Below, in pieces: positions 46,980 through 55,871 of a DNA stretch of 64,000 nt. Location: the NCBI GenBank assembly GCA_018873225.1, contig JAEILZ010000002.1, positions 5,704,001 through 5,768,000 of the forward strand. Reading direction: 5' to 3'. A program made the position numbers and the translations under genes. The first letter of the stretch is position 1. Each line of letters starts with the position of its first letter. The notes under the pieces were generated by a model. It was not told where the DNA came from. It did no database searches and saw only the letters and a list, made by a program, of their open reading frames with translations. The DNA is from [Phialemoniopsis] sp. UDSM-2020 (Eukaryota > Ascomycota > Sordariomycetes > Thyridiales > Thyridiaceae).

Positions 46980-48932
46980 ATGGTCCAGAATGCACCAGCA
47001 TCTAGCTCGCCGCCGGCAAAAGCTTCAACCCGGACTTTCAAGCGAGTGTCTAAAGCTTGCCGACGGTGTAGGCGGCTCCGGACGAAATGTCTGAATCAAG
47101 GCGGCATCCCACCGTGTGATCCATGCCGTCAGGCCAACCTGGAGTCTCAATGCAGCTTTCCGGCCCGTGGCGACCCCGGCGAAGATCGTGCGTTTCGCCA
47201 GCCGAGGTTCCACGCACCTCCACCGCCGCAATCAGTCGAGACCAGCACGGCCATTGCTTCGTCTTCAAACCCAAGCACTCCTTTCGTCCATACTCAAAGA
47301 CAGCCTGAACCCATCGCGGTGCCGAACACGCTGTTTCCAAACAGCCCGGTGTCAGCACGACTGGTCATCTCGCCGGGCAATCCGCTGCCAGGCCCATTGG
47401 GGTGGGAATCTCTTCCGCCTCACAATGAGGTGGTGGAAGGTGTGCAGTGCTTGGCCACATCTTTCTTTCAACTCGGTTTTATGGCGAAGACCCTCTTCTT
47501 TGAGCGCCTAAGAAAAGATCGTGACTCTGTCAGCATTTTCCTTCTTTGCAGTATTCTAAGCGTCTCGGCACGATTCACACCGTGCTTGGTGAAGAGATAT
47601 CATGGAGGCAACAATGCTACACGGGCGTTTCTCGACATGGCGTCCTGCTTTGTCCCAACCCAGATGTTCACCTCGACTCTCGACTCAATACAAGGATTCT
47701 TCTTGATGAGCATCGCCGAGTGGGGCAACGGGGACCAGAATAGGAGTCTGGTGTACATGGGGATAGCCATTCGGCTAGCCGGTATCCTTCGTATGCACCG
47801 TGAAGAAACATATCGTCTACCAGAGACGGCCACGAGCGAGGAGATTGTCTACTCGGAGGTGGCGCGGCGGACATTCTGGATGTTGGAAACATTTGAGAAC
47901 CTGCATTCGGGCTCCGACTCACCTATTGCCTTTTCCTACGACAACATCACCGTTCTCCTGCCATGTGACGAAAGAGACTTCACATTTGGAGTGCGACCGC
48001 AGCAACGGGCAGCCTTGATGGGAACACCCCCAGCGACCAACGACCCAAAATTGGCAAAGCTGCCTACAAGGTCGCTCTTCGCGACACTATTACAGACACA
48101 CAGCCTTTGGGGCCAAGTTGCGAGACTTGTCAGTGCAGAGGCGATGCAGTTGGGGGATGGGGTCGAGTCGCGGATCAGTGTCGACGACTACGGAGCCTTG
48201 TCGCAAGCCCTGACGGACTTCGAGGCCGATCTGCCACAACAGCACCGCTGGTCCGTCTGGAATCTGCGCGGCTACAGCGTAGAAGGGATCGATCTCGCTT
48301 ATCTCTCAGTGGTCATGGTCCTGCGCCTCAGTAATATCATTCTTCGGCGCAACTACCTCCACTTCATCCTGAGTTCTCGACGTGACACAGATCCCGCGTC
48401 ATCCTCGGATCACTCAATCACAACTGAGACGTGGTCGACAGTGGCAGATCAGCTCTTCGATAATATGCTCACGCTACACGAGCAAATCACCGCGTTCTTT
48501 GAGTACAGAAACCCCGAACAGGGATACCCTGCTCTCATAGTGTTCTGCATTTATGTGTGCGGCTCACTTGCCGTGCACCTACATCGACAACCGCAGCTGT
48601 GTCCTGAGGCCGCGTCGCAAGCAGTAGGCATTCTCCGAACGTCCCTGGGAGGACTAGTCAATCTGCAAGCTGCCTGGCCTTTTGCTCAAAGGTGGTACCT
48701 AGCGCTATCTCAGGCGAGCGAGCATATTCTTCTTGAGGATTCGGCGAATCAGCTCTCGGGGCAGTCCGTCAAGGGCACTGAAGCAGGGCTGCGCATAGAG
48801 ACTGCTTCGACTGTCGCACTTCCGACAGAAGTGCAATTCAATGATCCTCTGCCTACTGAGTCTATGTTTGAAGCGTTTGACATGTACTCCTGGGATGCGG
48901 TTGTACCAATTGGTGGATCATGGGCCGGATGA
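46980..48932 (+). CDS. Zn2Cys6 transcription factor, intronless
   Basis: A single exon of 651 codons (650 residues) from ATG 46980; the frame is open further upstream but without conserved content. The zinc cluster reads CRRCRRLRTKC, LNQGGIPPC, DPCRQANLESQC, giving C-x2-C-x6-C-x8-C-x2-C-x8-C, longer in both loops than usual. The regulatory domain contains GIAIRLAGILRMHRE and ARRTFWMLETFENL. It sits in the middle of a set of divergent gene pairs whose promoters share TTGCCGGC, so it is the prime candidate to bind that word. The variant spacing could reflect its specificity (inference). Confidence 0.9.
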   Translation: MVQNAPASSSPPAKASTRTFKRVSKACRRCRRLRTKCLNQGGIPPCDPCRQANLESQCSFPARGDPGEDRAFRQPRFHAPPPPQSVETSTAIASSSNPSTPFVHTQRQPEPIAVPNTLFPNSPVSARLVISPGNPLPGPLGWESLPPHNEVVEGVQCLATSFFQLGFMAKTLFFERLRKDRDSVSIFLLCSILSVSARFTPCLVKRYHGGNNATRAFLDMASCFVPTQMFTSTLDSIQGFFLMSIAEWGNGDQNRSLVYMGIAIRLAGILRMHREETYRLPETATSEEIVYSEVARRTFWMLETFENLHSGSDSPIAFSYDNITVLLPCDERDFTFGVRPQQRAALMGTPPATNDPKLAKLPTRSLFATLLQTHSLWGQVARLVSAEAMQLGDGVESRISVDDYGALSQALTDFEADLPQQHRWSVWNLRGYSVEGIDLAYLSVVMVLRLSNIILRRNYLHFILSSRRDTDPASSSDHSITTETWSTVADQLFDNMLTLHEQITAFFEYRNPEQGYPALIVFCIYVCGSLAVHLHRQPQLCPEAASQAVGILRTSLGGLVNLQAAWPFAQRWYLALSQASEHILLEDSANQLSGQSVKGTEAGLRIETASTVALPTEVQFNDPLPTESMFEAFDMYSWDAVVPIGGSWAG

Positions 48933-49032
48933 GTGCATCCCATCTATGACACCCGAGCTCGGAGGGCCGCCTCACTGTACCGAGTTATGTAGTTTAGGTG
49001 AAATATTACTCTAGTCCTTTTCATTGACATTG

Positions 49033-49828
49033 CTATGACCTCTTTGATGTCGAACCTTTTGAGATGTTTGTGATCGCCTCCTCCTCTGATACTACGTCGG
49101 CATATTTCGAGTCTAGATCGAAAAGATTGGCATTCTGGATTTCGCGTGTCCGGTCTCCGCATGCTGAGGCCACGACCTAGATTCAATATGTAAGCTGCTG
49201 TAACTCCGGCTCTCAAGTTGGACTTTGTTGCTCCACGTACCATGGGCCTGAACCCATGTTGCATTGCGTCCAACGTTGTGGCCCTCACGCACCCCGACGT
49301 GCTCACACCACATATGACCAGCGTATCCACGTTCATAACCTATTGTACACAGTAATCAGTCATGTAATTCCAAGTTTACATGTTTCTTGACAAGCGTACT
49401 TGAAGCGTGGACGCAAGTGTTGTGCCGAAGAACGCGCTCGCGTACTTCTTGACAATAACAGCGTCTCCATCCTGGGGTGCTAACCCATCGAGACAAGCAG
49501 CCAGGCCTCTCGTGTCGCCCTTCTTCCACACATCGAGAACCTTGGCCTTATTCCAAAAGAGACCGGCATCTGCCATGTCTGGCTGTGTGTACTCGACCTG
49601 ACTCCAGACCACAGGGATCTCGGCTGCCCGCGCCGCCGCTACCAGCCGACGCATGGAATCTGGCGCTTGTTCTGCCTCTGGGTTGCCCAGCAGGGAGAGC
49701 GGTGATGAAGGGTCCCAATACGCCTTGCAGACGTCAATAATGAGCAGGGCGGGGCGCTGGCCCCAGCCCATGCGGTTTGCGAACCCGGAACGGGCGTACG
49801 ACTCGGATGATGCGTGTTCGACGGACAT
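49033..49828 (-). CDS. Isochorismatase-fold cysteine hydrolase
   Basis: Three exons (49828-49400, 49339-49241, 49176-49033) join to 672 bases, 223 residues. The catalytic triad of the family is visible: Asp in ALLIIDVCKAYW, Lys in VIVKKYASAFFGT, Cys in CGVSTSGCVRATTLDA (exon 2). The nearest recognisable group is N-carbamoylsarcosine amidase / nicotinamidase-like amidohydrolases, which cleave C-N bonds in small amides. It is probably cytosolic. It is divergent from the HSL-type hydrolase at 50249, with a GCCGGCAA site in the shared promoter. Ureidoacrylate or other amidase activity is equally compatible. Confidence 0.9.
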
Positions 49829-50248
49829 GGCGGTGAGGTCTGTACCAGGTAGGAATGATGTTCGCAATAGCCCCCTTCTCAATCTTATTGTGCAACAAAT
49901 TGTACCAGCGAGTCCATTCACGGCATGTCGGAATGGCTAGATGGTGGTAACTCTTATCGAGGGGACAGGTGCGACAATCAACGGCAAACATTGGTTTCGT
50001 CCCCACATAGAATAGCCGGCCGGCAATCCACCGCACACAGCCCCACACTGCCGGAGATCGGCCGTATTCTAGCAGGGTGATTCTTGCTCGCCCTGGCGAG
50101 AGAAGGTTAATAGCAGAACTCTAACGCTATAGAATGTTGGAAGAAAGGCTGAAAGGACAGACAAGACAAAGAACAGTCAGAACGCCGACCTGAACTGACG
50201 AAGCTGACTTATTCCCAATTGTCGCGTAGCTACCAGCGTTTACAAGTC
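49829..50248. promoter_or_regulatory. Divergent promoter hydrolase pair with GCCGGCAA
   Basis: One exact reverse copy of TTGCCGGC at 50019-50026 within GCCGGCCGGCAA. One TCGGAA near 49927 is taken as chance. Confidence 0.5.
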
Positions 50249-51333
50249 ATGTCCGAGACACGTACTGTGCATCAACCCATCGCACCCCACGTTCGACCTC
50301 TCTTGGACCCAGAATATGCTGCATTCCACGACCAGTACTTTCAGTATCTCGTGCCTGACGATACGAAGCCCTGGGACGGATCGGCCAGGGAGAAGAATCC
50401 GCATATCCCATTCACAGAGAGCGAGCCGGTCCCCGTAGGTAGCATCCGGGATATCAAAATCAAGCATTACGAAATCCGCGTCTTCACGCCAGATACCCAG
50501 AAGCCGGTCAAGGGCTGGTCCGCGTTTCTCTGGTTTCATGGCGGTGGCTGGGCTGCGGGAAGTATATACGCCAATAACGATGTCTGCGCCTTGATCTGCC
50601 AGCGGGCGTCCTGCGTCGTCGTCTCCGTGGGGTACCGGCATGCGCCAGAGCACCCCTACCCTGCGGCCTTTGGCGACTCCGTAGATGCACTGAGATGGGT
50701 TGCCAGCAACGAGGGCGCCGCCGAGCTCGGCACCAACAGCGGCCGAATCGCTGTGGGCGGCACTTCCGCCGGCGGACAGCTGGCGGCGTCGCTGGCTATC
50801 GAGGCGGGCCGCATGCAGCCGCGAGTCAAACTAGCCTTTCAACTCCTTGTTGTGCCCGTCATCGACAGCACGGCTACGGTGTCCACAGTGTGGGCGCCCA
50901 ACAAGGATGCGCCGTGGCTGACGCCGGCGCGCATGATGTGGTACCGGCGAATGTACCTTCCTGACGAGAGTCGGGCATCAGAGTGGCAGGTATCGCCCAA
51001 CTATGCTCCCAAGGAGCTGCTGGCCAGGTGCCCTCGGACGTGGATTGCCATTGCGGAGCAGGACCTCCTAGCGCCCGAGGCGGAGAAGTATGCCGCGCAG
51101 CTGAGCCAGGCCTGGGCCGACCAGGGCGTGCAGGATGCCGGGGTCGTGACTAAGATTTATCAGGGATCATGTCATCCGATGCTGGCACTGAACGGTATGC
51201 ACTCACTCTTTTCAATTTGCGGTGATCTATCAGCGAGACAGAGACTGACTTTGCGGTGACAGGCGTGCTCTCCAAAGGCCAAGAGTTACTGCAGGACACG
51301 GCGAATCAGGCAACTCAGTGGTTTTCGGAATGA
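50249..51333 (+). CDS. HSL-type alpha/beta hydrolase
   Basis: Two exons (50249-51194, 51263-51333) join to 1017 bases, 338 residues. The oxyanion motif HGGGW is at residues 97-101, the nucleophile elbow GTSAGG has Ser173, the acid is in AEQDLLAPE and the histidine in GSCHPML. GYRHAPEHPYPA is the HSL block. No signal peptide, so intracellular hydrolysis of an ester, lactone or carbamate is expected. The second exon codes only the last 23 residues (VLSKGQELLQD). It pairs with the isochorismatase-fold hydrolase across a shared promoter. Confidence 0.92.
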
Positions 51334-51556
51334 TTGACAACTAGAAACGTAAACATGAGTATTATGCTAGTCACAAGCCTGGTCTATGAATGTAGTAGTA
51401 GTGTTCAAACAGCTTTGAGGGGTTCCTATGTGAACGTCTCGACATTATTCGCCGAGAACCTGTGATGCTGAGACGGTTTGCACATGGTCCGATATATTTG
51501 CTTTGCGAGTTATGAAGTGCTCGTAAATCACTATCTAGTCTTTTTTATGAGATCAT

Positions 51557-53146
51557 CTAACCTAGAAAGTCGCCCTCCAGGAGCTGCCTTGCCCGATCTG
51601 ACCTCAGTCTGAACACGCAGCCAAAGCTATCCGGCACATTACTCAGTCCATTGGTGAAGGATACCCGCGGCTTGATCTCGTTTCCATTATTATCAACGGG
51701 GCACTTGAGGTCCATCGTCGCCAGTATGGTAGCAATCAAAATGTAAACGCCTGAGAGCGCGAGATATTGTCCTGGGCAGACTCTCCTGCCGAAGCCAAAG
51801 GGCCCGTCTGGCAAAGTCTCGCCTCTGCCGCCCTCGGAGACAGGTATGTATCGCTCAGGGGTAAAGTCATCAGGAGACCTGTAGTAACGCTCGTCCCTCG
51901 ACATGGCCCACGCGTTGGCGTAGACCACCGAGCCTGCAGGGATGCGGTAGCCCTTGTACGTGTCCTCGGCGACCGACGCATGAGGGACGCCAAGGGGCGA
52001 CAGCGGCGCCCAGCGGGTAGTCTCTTGAATCACATATTCAAGCCACCTCAGCTGCGGACGGTCGTCAAAATTAGGCAGTCGGATAACCTCACCATTCTCA
52101 TCCACTCCGATGGTCGCAAGGATCTCGGCACGGGCTTTCTCTTGTACCTCGGGATGGAGGACCAAATTCAGGATGCAGACCATGATGGTTGACCAGGTGG
52201 TATTGCCTCCAGCGATAGAAATGGCACCAGCTGCGCCCTTGATGTCCTCGATCGTTGCTTCATTTGGCTTGCCACTTGCTTCATTGGCCAGGTAGCGTCC
52301 AAAGTGGGTATGCATGAAGGACGGCTGCATATCTTTCTCTGCCCTGATGGTCGGCTCGATCGCGTCCCAGGGTGCATCGTGGAGACCCTGTATGGAAGGC
52401 TTAGTGCGGCGGGCATGGACGAGAGGGCTGAAAAGACTGCTGAGGCGAGCGAAGCTAGGGGGGAGGTGCCGCAAAGGAGGGAAAAAGTCAATGACAGTTG
52501 CAGCAGGGACACCGCTTTCCCCAGTTGCCTCCTCGACATCGATGGCCATTTTGACGTAGGGATCATCCTTCTCCTGGATCTTGATACCGAACCCGATACG
52601 AAGCACAACAGCGGTAGAGTACTGCCGAAGAAGTACCTCCCAGTTCTCAGGCTCGTGGATGATGGTCTTGATGGCTCTCCGGGCTTCTTCTACTTGTACG
52701 GGCCGATATGCCTTGCAGGCGGTCTGCGTGAAGGACTGCTGCAGCATTTTGCGGTGCAACCTGAACCGGGGAGACCACCTCAAAAATGTGAGGGTCACTC
52801 CCCAACCCATCACCTCGAAAAGAACGAATCGAGGCCTGTCCCCATAGTTGGCACCTCGCTTGTCGAGCAGATCGCGGGCGGCCTCGATGCTGTTCAAGAC
52901 GATGATGTCCCGTCCCAGGACTGAGAAATGAAGCACATCGGAATCCAAGTCTTTGCCCCATTGAGTGTAGGCGTACTCGGGGTGATTGGCGGGCACGACG
53001 CGCAAGTGGCCCAAGAATGGCTCGGCGGGAGGCCCTGGAGGTAGAGGGAACTTGCCACGGTTCTGAACTTGCTTGAAGAGAAGAGACAGGGCAGTGGCGG
53101 CGATGGCAAGGAGAAGTACCTGCGCGCCCGAAAGATTGAACAACAT
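51557..53146 (-). CDS. Cytochrome P450, intronless, O-methylsterigmatocystin-oxidoreductase-like group
   Basis: A single exon of 530 codons (529 residues). It has an N-terminal anchor (VLLLAIAATALSLLF), the hinge LPPGPPAEPFLGHLR, K-helix ETTR, FTPERY and the heme loop FGFGRRVCPG. The overall pattern DRPRFVLFEVMGWG and WSPRFRLHRKMLQQSF belongs to the large fungal group often annotated after OrdA/CYP64 and related CYP620-type enzymes. The I-helix reads AGGNTT, so the usual acidic residue before the threonine pair is Asn, which may alter proton delivery. It is divergent from the homogentisate dioxygenase homologue with two GCCGGCAA words between. Substrate unknown, probably aromatic. Confidence 0.92.
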   Translation of the reverse strand: MLFNLSGAQVLLLAIAATALSLLFKQVQNRGKFPLPPGPPAEPFLGHLRVVPANHPEYAYTQWGKDLDSDVLHFSVLGRDIIVLNSIEAARDLLDKRGANYGDRPRFVLFEVMGWGVTLTFLRWSPRFRLHRKMLQQSFTQTACKAYRPVQVEEARRAIKTIIHEPENWEVLLRQYSTAVVLRIGFGIKIQEKDDPYVKMAIDVEEATGESGVPAATVIDFFPPLRHLPPSFARLSSLFSPLVHARRTKPSIQGLHDAPWDAIEPTIRAEKDMQPSFMHTHFGRYLANEASGKPNEATIEDIKGAAGAISIAGGNTTWSTIMVCILNLVLHPEVQEKARAEILATIGVDENGEVIRLPNFDDRPQLRWLEYVIQETTRWAPLSPLGVPHASVAEDTYKGYRIPAGSVVYANAWAMSRDERYYRSPDDFTPERYIPVSEGGRGETLPDGPFGFGRRVCPGQYLALSGVYILIATILATMDLKCPVDNNGNEIKPRVSFTNGLSNVPDSFGCVFRLRSDRARQLLEGDFLG

Positions 53147-53774
53147 ATCGGCGTTGGTAGGGTGCTAACCGGTGTAGTAGTGCACAACGTGTGTGTGGCC
53201 GAGTGTTGCGCGCGTCAAAGCTAAATAAAAGTTTTGCACGTCTGATGCTGAAACCTCTTCAACTGGATCAGTCGACGATGACACAGCCCGCGATCTGTTG
53301 ACCAGTAGTAGGCCATTGGTTATACGTGACGCGCCGTGTCAGAACTGTGCATGCCGCGATTGGCAGAGGGGGCTTGTTGCCAGTGAACGCTATCGTATGT
53401 CTCATGCCGTATCAGCGGCGCTGAACGACTGACGATGTTGTGGAACCAAGAAAGTACTGCGGGGCGTGCCGGCAAAGATAAGAAGACGCAATCATGACTG
53501 ATTGCGTGCGATCCGGCTGGCACAAAAAGAGCGTAGTTATCATCCCCACTCGGCCGGCAAACGAGGAGCGTCAAACAAGCCAAGTCGTTGGAGCTAGTCA
53601 GTCTAGCTCGGATTGGGCGTCCGCTATCATGGCAGCACCACTACCATCCGTCGTGATCAATGACTAGTTTCTTCGTCATACATGCCTCTTGGATTCTTAC
53701 TTTATACTGAAAGGATCGTGGAGAGTAATCTTGGGCCATCATCGCCAGATTAGCATCGTCGTACTCAATTCCAC
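53147..53774. promoter_or_regulatory. Divergent promoter P450/dioxygenase with two GCCGGCAA copies and a GATA site
   Basis: Reverse copies of TTGCCGGC at 53468-53475 (followed by AGATAAG) and 53553-53560. The combination GGCAAAGATAAG resembles the GGCAAGATAAG run in the regulator's promoter near 46853. Confidence 0.55.
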
Positions 53775-55262
53775 ATGGGGTTTGCGGCCAACAAGCAAGG
53801 CCTCTCGCCGCCCCCTCCTCCGGCGGGCGCTACTGCAGCCGGCCAGACGATGCCAACATCAACAGACCCGTACTCCTACCAACTCGGATTTGGCAACAGA
53901 TTCGCGACAGAGGCCATCGCCGGAGTCTTGCCGCGCGGCTGTAACACTCCTCAACGATGCAAATACGACCTGATTTCCGAGCAGATCAATGGCACGCCGT
54001 TCATCTCACCACGGGCAACACTGTTGAATGCCTGGTTCTACCGGATACAACCTTCTGTAGTCCACAAGCCTTTGCAAAGGCTCGCTGAGAATCCGGACCT
54101 TGAAGCCGTCTTCTCCCCGCTCAACCCAAATGCGGTCTTCACGCCACAAGATCTAGGTTGGGACAAATTTCCTCTACCAGAAGAAGGGTCTGCGGTCGAC
54201 TTCGTTGCCGGACTCAAGACAATCGCAGGCCATGGTGACCCGTCGTTGAAGGAGGGCATCGCCGTGCATGTCTACACGGCAAATGCACCCATGGTCAAGA
54301 GAGCATTCTGTAACAACGATGGCGACATGCTCATCCTACCCCAAGAAGGTCGTTTGGATATCCAGACTGAATTCGGCCGCTTGATGGTGCGGCCCGGGGA
54401 ACTAGTAGTCATTCAAGCGGGAATGAAGTTCTCCGTCAGTCTTCCGGATGGCGTTGGCCGAGGCTACATCCAAGAGATCTACGGCAGTCACTACGAGTTG
54501 CCTGAGCTAGGGCCAGTGGGTTCAAACGGCATGGCGTTGCCACGAGACTTTGAGATTCCCGTGGCTAGTTTCGACGTCGACATGTCCAAATGGCAGGTTG
54601 TTGTCAAGCTAATCGGGCAGCTCTTCAGCTACGAGCAGAGCCACACTCCCTTCGACGTTGTTGCATGGCACGGTAACTACGCGCCCTACAAGTACGCGCT
54701 TGAGAATTTTATCAACTCGGCAACAGTGGATCGGGATCAGAGCGACCCGTCCATCTACTGCGTCCTCACGGCCAAGTCCAAGATCCCCGGCGTATCCACG
54801 TCTGACTTTCTGGTGTTCACACCGAAATGGAGCGTGACCCGCAATACCTTCAGGCCGCCATACTATCATCGGAACGTGTCAACGGAGCTCATGGGTATGA
54901 TGTACGGAAAGTGGGGTGGTTCTGCTACACACTTAGAGCCCGGAGGCCTGACATATGAGCCAAGCTACATGCCACATGGCGAGAGCTACGAAAGGTGGAA
55001 GTCGGCAACAAGTGACGACTTGCAGCCTCAGCGAATGGGGGAGGGCTGTATGGCGTTCATGATGCACATCTCCGCACATGTCTCCCTGACAAAATATGCC
55101 CTGGAGAGGTGTAGTAACTTGCAACCCATACAAGAGGATCTCTGGGATAATTTCCAGCCCGGCTTCCTGAAGCATCTGGACGATGAGCGGGTGAACAATT
55201 ATACCGAACAGTCCATCAATGGTGTAACCTCCAATGGGGTTCAGAAGTCAAATTTGGAATAG
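53775..55262 (+). CDS. Homogentisate 1,2-dioxygenase family protein, intronless
   Basis: A single exon of 495 residues. The iron ligands are in place: His365 and Glu371 in PPYYHRNVSTELMG, and His401 in SYMPHGE, with the family's exact 6 and 30 residue spacing; the active-site His299 is in AWHGN. YQLGFGNRFATEA opens the conserved part near residue 35, and ATG 53850 would give a start closer to the usual 440-450 length. The enzyme should open an aromatic ring between hydroxyl and side-chain carbons to a maleylacetoacetate-type product. Fumarylacetoacetase and maleylacetoacetate isomerase are not adjacent, so this is probably a paralogue for a modified substrate rather than the tyrosine-pathway gene. 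Confidence 0.93.
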   Translation: MGFAANKQGLSPPPPPAGATAAGQTMPTSTDPYSYQLGFGNRFATEAIAGVLPRGCNTPQRCKYDLISEQINGTPFISPRATLLNAWFYRIQPSVVHKPLQRLAENPDLEAVFSPLNPNAVFTPQDLGWDKFPLPEEGSAVDFVAGLKTIAGHGDPSLKEGIAVHVYTANAPMVKRAFCNNDGDMLILPQEGRLDIQTEFGRLMVRPGELVVIQAGMKFSVSLPDGVGRGYIQEIYGSHYELPELGPVGSNGMALPRDFEIPVASFDVDMSKWQVVVKLIGQLFSYEQSHTPFDVVAWHGNYAPYKYALENFINSATVDRDQSDPSIYCVLTAKSKIPGVSTSDFLVFTPKWSVTRNTFRPPYYHRNVSTELMGMMYGKWGGSATHLEPGGLTYEPSYMPHGESYERWKSATSDDLQPQRMGEGCMAFMMHISAHVSLTKYALERCSNLQPIQEDLWDNFQPGFLKHLDDERVNNYTEQSINGVTSNGVQKSNLE

Positions 55263-55871
55263 TAGTTGTCTTAAAATTATTCCACCAACCACTACAACAG
55301 TGTAAATATTCTGCTTTTTTCATCAATTAGCCAACGCTTTTTGGAACCCGTTCTCAAATGTGAGCCCTAAACTTTGGACGAGGAGCCGTCATCATCAGAT
55401 TCGGTACATGTATTGTGTTGAACATGTTTTTCGAGCCTCGAGTCCAAGAGACTAGGTTCAACTCGGCAATTGATGAACTGGTTCCTATCGTTAAACAAGT
55501 TAAACAAGGGGTTATCAGTAAGAAGCGCCAGTCGAGTCACCAAAGCCCTCAAAGAGGTCGGTCTTATCAGCGGGTGTTGGGAATGTGGGCCAAACCTCCT
55601 CGCGATATCCACTTTCCGGCAATTGCTCCATAGCCGGGGGAGGACCCCAAGATAATGTCTAATCTCTTCACGATAAGTGGTCGAGAGATAGTCGTCTTGG
55701 CAGCTTCTCCAACCTAACATCTGGGGAACACCCTGAATTGGGGCTCATCGAGTTATAACTTTGTCAACTCCCAGAGCCTATTACCAACTCTTGAGGTCCC
55801 ATCATTCACCTCAACCCAGTAACCCACAAAGCTCTTGCATCATTACCTCAGTGTTGTCTTGGATTACGAGA
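55263..55871. promoter_or_regulatory. 5' flank of NCS1 permease
   Basis: No gene seen. A near copy of the TTGCCGGC word, TCCGGCAA, is at 55616-55623. Confidence 0.35.

Noticed and set aside
52304..52924. 206-codon plus-strand frame inside the intronless P450
   Set aside because: Fully antisense to a complete P450 with all family motifs; no domain content.
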